Under the pieces are notes generated by a model. It was not told the DNA's origin. It saw only the letters and a program-made list of their open reading frames with translations, and did not search any database. A stretch of 64,000 nucleotides of DNA, taken from positions 1 to 64,000 of the forward strand of contig JAJZGY010000001.1 in the NCBI GenBank assembly GCA_021804785.1, read 5' to 3'. Positions 56,072 to 64,000 of this stretch are shown here, in pieces. The stretch comes from Pseudomonadota bacterium (lineage in GTDB: Bacteria; Pseudomonadota; Alphaproteobacteria; Micropepsales; Micropepsaceae). The position numbers were made by a program, and so were the translations under genes. Each line of letters begins with the position of its first letter. Position 1 is the stretch's first letter.

Positions 56072-56815
56072 GTGGCAGGCGAGGAACAATCAGACAACGA
56101 AATATACACGCGGACCGGTACTGAACCAGACAACCGTTTGGAACGACGCATGGTGATGCTGGGAACCGCCGGCCTCGTGGCCGCCGCAACCGCAGGAGCT
56201 GCGCAGGCGACGACTGCACCAACGGGTTCTAAGACTCGGCGCTGGCAGCCACAGTTCGAGGGCGCAGATCGCTGGCTCGATCTGCCAAACACCCAACACC
56301 GTATGGTGTTTGACGTGCTTACGCCCAAAGGGACGATGGCAGCGCTCGAATTTGCCGATAATTTTTTTGCAACCAATCTCTCGGCCTATAGTCTGCACCC
56401 CAGTGCGCTCGGCGTAGTCATTGTACTACGGCATATGGCGACGCCATTTGGATATAATGACCGCATCTGGACAAAATATGGCACCGCATTCGCGGAGAAG
56501 CTTCAATTGGACGCAAAGACTGCGATCGAAGCTGTACACGGCAATCCGTTCAACGCGGCGCCATCCTCAGCGGCAGAGAAGAACCAGGCACCAACGTTGC
56601 AATCCCTTGCGCATAAGGGGACCCGTTTTGCGATCTGCGGCATGGCCACCGCGGGGATCGCAGGTATGGTGGCAAAGTTCGTTGGTGGCAATGCCGAGCA
56701 GATTCACCACGAGTTCGCGACAAACCTTATCGACAGGGCACTCATGGTCCCGGCCGGAATCGTTGCCGTCAATCGGGCACAGGAGCATGGCTATTCGCTG
56801 GCTTATGTAGGTTAG
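56072..56815 (+). CDS. DsrE-like protein with Tat-like twin-arginine N-terminus
   Basis: RLERRMVMLGTAGLVAAATAGA signal region; HRMVFDVLTPKGTMAALEFADNFFATNLSAYSLHPSALGVVIVLRHMATPFGYNDRIWTKYG resembles DsrE-fold proteins; GTG start after aggggt. Confidence 0.6.
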   Translation: MAGEEQSDNEIYTRTGTEPDNRLERRMVMLGTAGLVAAATAGAAQATTAPTGSKTRRWQPQFEGADRWLDLPNTQHRMVFDVLTPKGTMAALEFADNFFATNLSAYSLHPSALGVVIVLRHMATPFGYNDRIWTKYGTAFAEKLQLDAKTAIEAVHGNPFNAAPSSAAEKNQAPTLQSLAHKGTRFAICGMATAGIAGMVAKFVGGNAEQIHHEFATNLIDRALMVPAGIVAVNRAQEHGYSLAYVG

Positions 56816-56828
56816 GGTCTGGTTCTAA

Positions 56829-57548
56829 CTAATGCGCGTGGTGTCGTGACTGGCTGCGTACAATCGCGATCAGCTTTTGCAAATCTGCAAAATCAATGGC
56901 ACCCGGGACGAATAGGTCTCCCACGAGCAGTCCCGGCGTACCCTGAAGCCCAAGCCCCCGGGCTTCCGCACGAATGCGGGCGAGCGTGCCATTGATCGCG
57001 GCGTCATGGGCCCGCAGGTCGGTGTCTAAACGCTTGAGACTGATGCCGGCCTGGCGCAACGCCTGGCGAACTTGCGGCACGCTACTCAGACGATCCGGGG
57101 TAGAGAGGAGTGCCTGGTGGGCAATGAGATACTTGCCCTGATACTGTGCCGCCAGTGCCGCCCGCGCGGCATAGGTTGAGACTGGCCCGAAGATTGGCCA
57201 GTCCTTGAACAAAACTCTTACGTCTGAATCAGTCTTGACCAAACGCTGAAAGTCCGGCGCCATCACCCGACAATAAGGACAGTTGTAGTCCATATATTCG
57301 ACCAGGATGATGCTGGCTCGCGCTGAACCAAGCCCCGGCATCTGGGGTGGAGCGAGAATTTGCGCCATCCCGGCTGCACTCACTTCTGCCACGGCCTGAC
57401 GCCGTCCGGCAGCTCCTGCCGGCGCCGTCAAAACCATGATGCCTAAAAGAAGTGAAGCCAGAACGCGCACAAAACTCCTCCGATCCCGGATGTGGATCTC
57501 CACCGGGTATGACAAAGCCTGGGGGCGACCACCGCGGACCCGCATCAT
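56829..57548 (-). CDS. DsbA family thiol:disulfide protein
   Basis: IILVEYMDYNCPYCRVMAPDFQRLVKTDSDVRVLFKDWPIFGPVS ... GLQGTPGLLVGDLFVPGAI. Confidence 0.93.
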   Translation of the reverse strand: MMRVRGGRPQALSYPVEIHIRDRRSFVRVLASLLLGIMVLTAPAGAAGRRQAVAEVSAAGMAQILAPPQMPGLGSARASIILVEYMDYNCPYCRVMAPDFQRLVKTDSDVRVLFKDWPIFGPVSTYAARAALAAQYQGKYLIAHQALLSTPDRLSSVPQVRQALRQAGISLKRLDTDLRAHDAAINGTLARIRAEARGLGLQGTPGLLVGDLFVPGAIDFADLQKLIAIVRSQSRHHAH

Positions 57549-57556
57549 GAATAAAA

Positions 57557-58333
57557 TCAGAACACGACGTAGCCGCCGTCGATCACGAAAGTGTCAGCGG
57601 TGTGATAGCGCGAGGCGTCTGAGGCAAGATAGACCGCAATACCGGAAAAATCCTCCGGTTGTCCCCACCGGCGCATGGGAACACGCGGTATAACCTTTTC
57701 GGAAAAAACAGGATTGTTCTGGGCACCTTCGGTCATTTCGGTGGCGATCCAGCCCGGTGCAATCGAGTTGACCCGGATGCCGTAGCGCGCCAGTTCGACG
57801 GCAAGAGCCCGTACCATGGACAGGACGGCGCCCTTGGAGGCGCCATAGGCGGCATTTCGGGCGGCGCCCTCGATACCGGCTGTCGAGGCCACCGCGATCA
57901 TGGATCCACCTGGATCGCCCGCTTTGGCACGCGCTGTCATGTGACGGGCAGCTTCACGAAAGGTCCAGAACACCCCGTCCTCATTGACCGCATGGACCTT
58001 GCGGAAAAGCTCTGTGGTCATCTCGGTGATCGGAGCGCCACCACCGATGCCGGCATTGGCTATAACACAATCTATGCGGCCGAAGTTCGCCACCGCGGCT
58101 TGCATGCCGGCACAGACCTCATTTTCCTTGGAAACATCAACCCGTCGCGCATTGACCTTGCGTCCGTAGCTGCGAAGCTTCTCAAGGGCTGTGGCGTTTT
58201 TGGCCTCATTGAGGCCCCAGATCTCGACATCTGCGCCAGCGGCTGCCAGCCCTTCTGCCATCCCAAGTCCGATCCCGCCATTGCCACCGGTCACGAGCGC
58301 ACATTTGCCGCTCAAATCAAATGCCTTGAACAT
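57557..58333 (-). CDS. SDR family oxidoreductase
   Basis: ALVTGGNGGIGLGMAEGLAAAGADV; VIANAGIGGG; YGASKGAVLSMVRALAVELARYGIRVNSIAPGWI. Confidence 0.95.
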   Translation of the reverse strand: MFKAFDLSGKCALVTGGNGGIGLGMAEGLAAAGADVEIWGLNEAKNATALEKLRSYGRKVNARRVDVSKENEVCAGMQAAVANFGRIDCVIANAGIGGGAPITEMTTELFRKVHAVNEDGVFWTFREAARHMTARAKAGDPGGSMIAVASTAGIEGAARNAAYGASKGAVLSMVRALAVELARYGIRVNSIAPGWIATEMTEGAQNNPVFSEKVIPRVPMRRWGQPEDFSGIAVYLASDASRYHTADTFVIDGGYVVF

Positions 58334-58415
58334 GGTTCCTCTCCAATGCGTCTGGAAGTGAAGCTAGTGGGGCTTGTGGCTGTCGTCCAGCGCGCCAAAC
58401 TGCAGCCCGAGGCAT

Positions 58416-58865
58416 TTACTGTGGTACGGCAAGACCCAGATGCAACCGGGCGCTGGTCGAGATCATGCGACGGGTTTCCTCCCAAAGGTCCGGGGGCAAA
58501 CTTGTGCGTTCGAACCACGTTGCGTCCATGGCATCGCTGGCGGCCTTCGCCCTGTCGCCCATGGCCCGGGCGCCATAATCGATCAGGACGTAGTGTCCCG
58601 CACCGCCGAGTGAGGCTGCGTCGACGATTTCGGCAACGCCGGCCAGACCCAGGATCTCGACCTCGAGACCGGTTTCTTCGCGGATTTCCCGGCGCAGGGC
58701 GTCTTCCAGGCGCTCTCCACGCTCCACCCGGCCTCCTGGCAGGCTCCAGTGGCCGGCCCGAGGGGGGTTGCGGCGCCGGATGAGGAGCACCTGACCTTGC
58801 TTGTTCCATATCACTCCGGCCACGCCTACGGTGATCTCGGCTGGCAGGGGGGGAGTCATGCACAT
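58416..58865 (-). CDS. NUDIX hydrolase
   Basis: LPGGRVERGERLEDALRREIREETGLEVEILG Nudix box. Confidence 0.95.
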   Translation of the reverse strand: MCMTPPLPAEITVGVAGVIWNKQGQVLLIRRRNPPRAGHWSLPGGRVERGERLEDALRREIREETGLEVEILGLAGVAEIVDAASLGGAGHYVLIDYGARAMGDRAKAASDAMDATWFERTSLPPDLWEETRRMISTSARLHLGLAVPQ

Positions 58866-59018
58866 CTCCTGTCACTGACCCGCACTTGCAGCGGTTGTAT
58901 CTAGGCTTTACTTCAAAACGCGACTATTGGTGCTCTCGATGCGGTTGGCCCAAGATTTGCCATTGCCGCACCGCAAGATTATTCGAGATTAAACGGGACA
59001 CAAGGAAGGGACTGGCCC

Positions 59019-59528
59019 ATGAAGGGTGCGACAGCGTGGCTTGGACTTCTTGGGTTGGCGCTGACGTTGGTGCTTGCACCCGCGAGCGCGGCGGTATCGC
59101 CCTCTTTGAGTGCTGCTGCCAATACTGCATTTCTAAAGAGCTTTGCGGGGCAAAAAGGTGTTTATGTCACCAACAGCGGGGTCGAGATCAAGGTACTCCA
59201 CAACGGCTTTGGCAAGCGTCCCAAAGCCACCGATAGGGTTATCGTCAATTACACCGGAAAATTGATCAACGGTGAGGTGTTTGATGAAACCGAACCGGGT
59301 CTGCCGGCGACTTTCACCGTGGATGAGCTAATTCCAGGCTGGACCGAGGCGCTACAGCGGATGCGCGAAGGCGATCACTGGGAGATCGTGATACCCGCTC
59401 ACTTGGCTTATGGCGTGCGCGGTGCTGGAAATGCCGTGCCACCGAACCAAACCCTGGTCTTCGATTTAACGCTGCTAAAGGTGTTGCCACCAGAACAGCA
59501 TTCTGGCGGCCAATCTGGCGGTCACTAG
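59019..59528 (+). CDS. FKBP-type peptidyl-prolyl cis-trans isomerase with signal peptide
   Basis: VIVNYTGKLINGEVFDETEPGLPATFTVDELIPGWTEALQRMREGDHWEIVIPAHLAYGVRGAGNAVPPNQTLVFDLTLLKV. Confidence 0.95.
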   Translation: MKGATAWLGLLGLALTLVLAPASAAVSPSLSAAANTAFLKSFAGQKGVYVTNSGVEIKVLHNGFGKRPKATDRVIVNYTGKLINGEVFDETEPGLPATFTVDELIPGWTEALQRMREGDHWEIVIPAHLAYGVRGAGNAVPPNQTLVFDLTLLKVLPPEQHSGGQSGGH

Positions 59529-59607
59529 GCGCTGGACTTACTGCGGATCATGCCTGCTTAGGTGAGGCATTTGCATGATCGGCGTCCGTTGAAGGAATGA
59601 ACCGTCG

Positions 59608-62262
59608 ATGCTGCGACGCTGGTTTGCCAGGCTGCCTGGAGGTGCATTGCGCATTGCCGTCGCGCTTGCACTTGTAGTCAGTGCGTCATTTTTGTTCTGG
59701 GCTAGTCGTGACTATGAAGTTATCGCCCCGGACTGGGACGGTCAGGTGCGCGGTATCGCCTATAACCCGTCGCACTCCTTTACCCTGCATCAGGCCGAAC
59801 ATGTCTCCTCGCGGCGCATCAATCGCGATATGGCGCAGCTCTCCACTATCACGGCGCATATCCGTACCTATACGGTTGCTGGCGGCATGGCGCTTGTACC
59901 CGAAATCGCCCGTCGTTACGGTATTACCGTGTCCTTGGGTATCTGGATCGGGCCAGATCTCGCAGCAAACCAGCAGCAGATTGAGCGCGGAATAAAAGTC
60001 GCGCTTGCCAACCGCCGGGTTGTTGATCGCGTGTTTGTCGGCAACGAGGCTATTTTGCGGGGCGATGTGACGCCCCATCAGCTTAACGGTTACATCCGAG
60101 AAGTGCGGGCGGCGCTTCCCAATCGCATCAAAGTATCGACCGCCGAGCCTTGGTCAACCTGGCTCCTCAACCCGGATCTGGGACGTTACGTTGACTTCAT
60201 CACGATTCATTTGCTTCCCTATTGGGAAGGCGTCGATGTTCATGGCGCGCTGGTCTTCGATGAACATGCTTATGACCATATCCGTCAGGAGTTTCCTGAT
60301 AAGCCAATTGTCATTGGTGAAACCGGGTGGCCTTCCGAGGGCCGGACACGTATGGCCGCTGAGGCATCACTCGCCAATCAGGCCTGGTATATCCGTAACT
60401 TTGTCCAGCTGGCCCTGAAAAAAGGGTACGATTATTACCTGATGGAGGCGTATGACCAGCCTTGGAAATACGCCAATGAAGGTGCCGTCGGCGCCTATTG
60501 GGGGATGTTCGATGCCACCGGCCATCCCAAATATCCCATGCAGGGTATGCTGCGCAGCTTCCCGCAATGGCGTAGCTATTCGCTAGGCGCAGCTATTTTG
60601 ACCCTGCTGCTTGGCCTGATGATCCTGGGACGAATGCCGCGAGTGCGCCAACCGGGTTATCTCGTGATGGGGGGCCTTGTTGCCCTGATTACTACGGGGC
60701 TGCTGTTTCTCATCGAAGCAACCAGCCTCGAATATATCGAACCCGGGGATCTGGTGATGATCGTTGCCATGATACCGCTCGTGATCCTGGCCTGTATCGT
60801 GATCATTACGGAAGGGATTGAACTGGCCGCCAGTCTGTGGCGTGTCGAGCGCCGGGCACTTCTCGCCGCTTTTCCCGCTGAGCCGCCCCGGGTGTCGATA
60901 CACGTACCTTGCTACAACGAGCCGCCGGCGATGGTCATTGAGACCCTCGACGCGCTGGTTCAGCTGGATTACGAGAACTTTGAAGTTATCGTACTGGATA
61001 ATAATACGCCCGATGAGGCGACGTGGCGGCCGGTAGCCAAGCACTGTGAAACCCTTGGTCCACGCTTCCGCTTTGTTCACATCGACAATCTGAAGGGGTT
61101 CAAGGCTGGAGCTCTCAACCGCGCACTCGAGTTGACCGATCCCGCGGCCAGCTATGTTGCTGTCATCGACAGCGACTACAAGGTTGAGCCGTTCTGGTTG
61201 CACCGCGCGATACCTTATTTTGCCAGCGACGACATCGTACTGGTCCAGGGCCCGCAAGACTATCGTGATGCTTCGTCATCGACATTCAAGAAACTCTGCT
61301 TTGAGGAATACCGAGGCTTCTTCCAAATTGGCATGGTGGAGCGTAACGAACACGATGCCATCATTCAGCATGGCACCATGACCATTGTCCGCAGGGACGC
61401 GCTCATGGAGGTCGGAGGCTGGAGCGAATGGTGCATCACCGAAGATACCGAACTGGGTCTGCGTCTTTTTGAGGCTGGATATAGCGCAGCCTATTTGCCT
61501 GACAGCATGGGCAGGGGTCTGACGCCAGATACTCTGGCAGCGTTCATGAGCCAGCGTTATCGTTGGGTTTACGGCGCGATGCAGATCATGAAGCGTCACA
61601 CACGAGCCATCTTCCTGGGACGCACGCGTCTGTCGTGGGCGCAACGATACCAGTTCCTGTCCGGCTGGCTGCCTTGGATTTCGGATGGGCTCAGCCTCAT
61701 TGTCACACTCTTTGCCCTTTTGTGGACCTTCTTGATGGCAGTTAGCCCAGGATATTTTGATGTCCCCATGGCAACATTGTCGGCGGCGGCACTGGCACTA
61801 TTTGCTGCCAAGAGCCTGAAGACGCTGCTGCTCTATCCCCAGAAAGTCGGGTCCGGCATTATCGGCGCGCTGATGGCATCGACGGCAGGTCTTGCGCTCA
61901 CCCACACCTGCGGCAAAGCCGTGATTGCAGGCGTATTCACCTCGAAGCAGCCGTTCTTACGTACCCCCAAGTGTGAAGATCCAGCAGCGATCGGACAGGT
62001 TTTGCGCCAATGCTGGCAGGAATGTGTGCTGTTGACTGCACTGTTGAGCGGGATTGCGTCAATGATCCTGGTGACGATGCCGCAGAGTATGCGTGGGTTC
62101 AATGATCCGGCGTCCGTGTTGTGGACCAGCATGCTGGCCATCCAGTCGCTGCCTTATCTTGCGACAGTGATAACGGCCGCCATCAGCGCCTGGTCCTATG
62201 GCCATCCTGGACGTAAGAAAGCTCCGGCTTTGGACAGTTCGGAACTTGCCGAGGCGGCCTGA
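59608..62262 (+). CDS. GH17-like glycosidase/transglycosylase domain fused to GT2 processive glycosyltransferase
   Basis: GH17 part: VFVGNEAIL and IVIGETGWPSEGRTR; GT2 part: CYNEPPAMVIETLDAL, VIDSDYKVEP, TEDTELGLRLFEAGYS, QRYRWVYG; multiple TM helices. Confidence 0.92.
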   Translation: MLRRWFARLPGGALRIAVALALVVSASFLFWASRDYEVIAPDWDGQVRGIAYNPSHSFTLHQAEHVSSRRINRDMAQLSTITAHIRTYTVAGGMALVPEIARRYGITVSLGIWIGPDLAANQQQIERGIKVALANRRVVDRVFVGNEAILRGDVTPHQLNGYIREVRAALPNRIKVSTAEPWSTWLLNPDLGRYVDFITIHLLPYWEGVDVHGALVFDEHAYDHIRQEFPDKPIVIGETGWPSEGRTRMAAEASLANQAWYIRNFVQLALKKGYDYYLMEAYDQPWKYANEGAVGAYWGMFDATGHPKYPMQGMLRSFPQWRSYSLGAAILTLLLGLMILGRMPRVRQPGYLVMGGLVALITTGLLFLIEATSLEYIEPGDLVMIVAMIPLVILACIVIITEGIELAASLWRVERRALLAAFPAEPPRVSIHVPCYNEPPAMVIETLDALVQLDYENFEVIVLDNNTPDEATWRPVAKHCETLGPRFRFVHIDNLKGFKAGALNRALELTDPAASYVAVIDSDYKVEPFWLHRAIPYFASDDIVLVQGPQDYRDASSSTFKKLCFEEYRGFFQIGMVERNEHDAIIQHGTMTIVRRDALMEVGGWSEWCITEDTELGLRLFEAGYSAAYLPDSMGRGLTPDTLAAFMSQRYRWVYGAMQIMKRHTRAIFLGRTRLSWAQRYQFLSGWLPWISDGLSLIVTLFALLWTFLMAVSPGYFDVPMATLSAAALALFAAKSLKTLLLYPQKVGSGIIGALMASTAGLALTHTCGKAVIAGVFTSKQPFLRTPKCEDPAAIGQVLRQCWQECVLLTALLSGIASMILVTMPQSMRGFNDPASVLWTSMLAIQSLPYLATVITAAISAWSYGHPGRKKAPALDSSELAEAA

Positions 62263-62291
62263 ACAGTTGGAAGATAACCCTGTCGCAAATA

Positions 62292-63701
62292 CTAAAGCGC
62301 CAGGACCTTTCCGGGATTGAGTATATTATTGGGATCCAGCGCGCGCTTCAGAAGCGCCATGGTGCCAAGTTCAGCCGACGACTTATATCGGGTTATCTCC
62401 AAGACCTTCATCACGCCAAGGCCATGCTCGGCGCTGATCGATCCGCCGAAATCGGCTACAATGTCGTGCACGATCCGGCTGATTTCCTCCCACCGAGCAA
62501 GAAACGCAGCGCTGTCGGCTCCCACGGGTACCGACAGGTTAAAATGAAGATTGCCATCTCCTATGTGACCAAAGGGAACGGGACGGATTCCGGGTACCAG
62601 TGCCCGCACCCTTTCTTCGGCTAGCTCAAGAAAGTCCGGTATCCGGGAAAGCGGCACGGAAACGTCGTGCTTGATCGATCCGCCTTCATATTTTTGCGCT
62701 TCAGACATGTCCTCCCGCAATCGCCACAGCGCTAACCGCTGTGCTTCGCTGTCGGCAAACACAGCGTCTTCAACGAGTTTCTCCTGCGATGCGGAGACAA
62801 GGGCCGTCTCAATGCTTTCACGCAGGGGAATCTGCGCGCCGCTCTGAGCTTCGACAAGCACATACCATCCGTGAGGACTGGTAAGCGGATCCCGTACACC
62901 TTGCATATGTCGCAGAACAAATTCGAGTCCAATCCGGGGCATAATCTCAAACGCCGTGATTAAACCTCCGGTAGCAGCGTTAAGGCGATGAAGGAGATGA
63001 ACTGCAGCAGCCGGGCCCGGAACCGCGCAAAGCGCTGTCACGTGCTGGTCGGGCTTGGGATAGAGCTTGAGCACTGCCGCAGTGATTATGCCAAGCGTAC
63101 CTTCAGCGCCGATAAACAGGTGTTTGAGGTCGTAGCCAGTGTTGTCCTTGCGCAAACTACGCAGCATGTTGAGCACGGTACCGTTGGCAAGCACAGCTTC
63201 AATACCCAGTACCTGTTCACGGGCATTGCCGTAACGCAGCACGTTGACACCACCTGCGTTGGTCGAAAGATTGCCACCAATGGTGCAGCTGCCTTCGGAG
63301 GCAAGGCTGAGCGGGAAATAGCATCCCACTGCGGCGGCGGCCTGCTGTACTTCAGCAAGGATGGTACCGGCCTCCACCGTCACAGACATGGTTTGGGAAT
63401 CGATTTGACGGATGGCGTTCATGCGTGCCAGCGATAGCAGTATCTCCCCGTGAAACGGAATCTGACCGCCGACCAGGCCAGTATTTCCTCCCTGCGGTAC
63501 AACAGCAGTTTTTGTTTGATCGCAGAGCGACAGAACTGCTGCGAGCTCCTCTGTGCACTTGGGTCTGATGAGGAGTGCACAATGGCCGTGATAACGTCCA
63601 CGCCATTCCTCGAGATGAGGTGCGATCTGCTGTGGATCTTCAGAAAATCCATCAGCACCGAGAATGGCTTTGAGCCGCTCTAAGGTGTCGGTCGCTATCA
63701 T
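62292..63701 (-). CDS. FAD-binding oxidoreductase (GlcD/D-2-hydroxyacid dehydrogenase type)
   Basis: AVVPQGGNTGLVGGQIPFHGEILLSLARMN; GGNLSTNAGGVNVLRYGNARE; FGHIGDGNLHFN; SAEHGLGVMK. Confidence 0.94.
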   Translation of the reverse strand: MIATDTLERLKAILGADGFSEDPQQIAPHLEEWRGRYHGHCALLIRPKCTEELAAVLSLCDQTKTAVVPQGGNTGLVGGQIPFHGEILLSLARMNAIRQIDSQTMSVTVEAGTILAEVQQAAAAVGCYFPLSLASEGSCTIGGNLSTNAGGVNVLRYGNAREQVLGIEAVLANGTVLNMLRSLRKDNTGYDLKHLFIGAEGTLGIITAAVLKLYPKPDQHVTALCAVPGPAAAVHLLHRLNAATGGLITAFEIMPRIGLEFVLRHMQGVRDPLTSPHGWYVLVEAQSGAQIPLRESIETALVSASQEKLVEDAVFADSEAQRLALWRLREDMSEAQKYEGGSIKHDVSVPLSRIPDFLELAEERVRALVPGIRPVPFGHIGDGNLHFNLSVPVGADSAAFLARWEEISRIVHDIVADFGGSISAEHGLGVMKVLEITRYKSSAELGTMALLKRALDPNNILNPGKVLAL

Positions 63702-64000
63702 GAAGCATCCTTAGGTGCGGCCGCGCGTGTCAGACGGTCATTGATCGCTTCGCCCAGCCCGTGGGCGGGGATGGGTACAACTGCGATCTTTGCCGACACC
63801 GCGTCAGCGGCGCGCAGCATTGCGAAAAGATTGGCTGCAGCCTCGCGCAGATCTGCCCCTGCGCTCAAGTTGAAGACATGGCTGGCGCCGGAAGGAAGAT
63901 CGCCTCCAAAGCCTATCAGTGCCTCACTGCTATCGACGCTGCGCGCACCAAGACGCAACTTCGCTTTGGGTGCGTAATGACTGGCCAGCTGACCGGGGGA
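63698..64000 (-). CDS. L-threonylcarbamoyladenylate synthase (Sua5/TsaC type), C-terminal part; 5' end outside window
   Basis: SPGQLASHYAPKAKLRLGARSVDSSEALIGFGGDLPSGASHVFNLSAGADLREAAANLFAMLRAADA...GLGEAINDRLTRAA; reading frame remains open to the window edge. Confidence 0.88.
   Translation of the reverse strand, partial: SPGQLASHYAPKAKLRLGARSVDSSEALIGFGGDLPSGASHVFNLSAGADLREAAANLFAMLRAADAVSAKIAVVPIPAHGLGEAINDRLTRAAAPKDAS

Overview
High-GC alphaproteobacterial chromosomal segment, densely coding and mostly core metabolism. I assign two tRNAs (Pro-TGG, Arg-TCT) and about 60 protein genes. Landmarks: F1 ATP synthase operon (atpHAGDC); succinate dehydrogenase with sdhCDA and sdhB on opposite strands about 3.4 kb apart; a sulfur-amino-acid gene run (cysK, sulfurtransferase, GNAT, POT transporter, metC-like, hisI); trpE, ppiD, tpiA, secG, pyrG, phoH, photolyase, lepB, queD/queF, tag, ygfZ, dihydroorotase, a GH17-GT2 fusion, and a truncated Sua5-type gene at the right edge. 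No CRISPR array, rRNA, intact transposon, prophage or recognisable defence system was seen. Most interesting signals: (1) a full-length secreted M1-aminopeptidase-like protein (27.7-30.4 kb) whose GAMEN, HExxH and catalytic Tyr positions are all substituted, so probably a pseudoenzyme; (2) a compact same-strand set of diiron protein, cytochrome P450 and a 57-aa rubredoxin that is absent from the supplied ORF track; (3) a response-regulator-like protein with Glu at the expected phospho-Asp position; (4) a multiply frameshifted MHS-type transporter pseudogene. All assignments come from reading motifs by eye; no database search was run.
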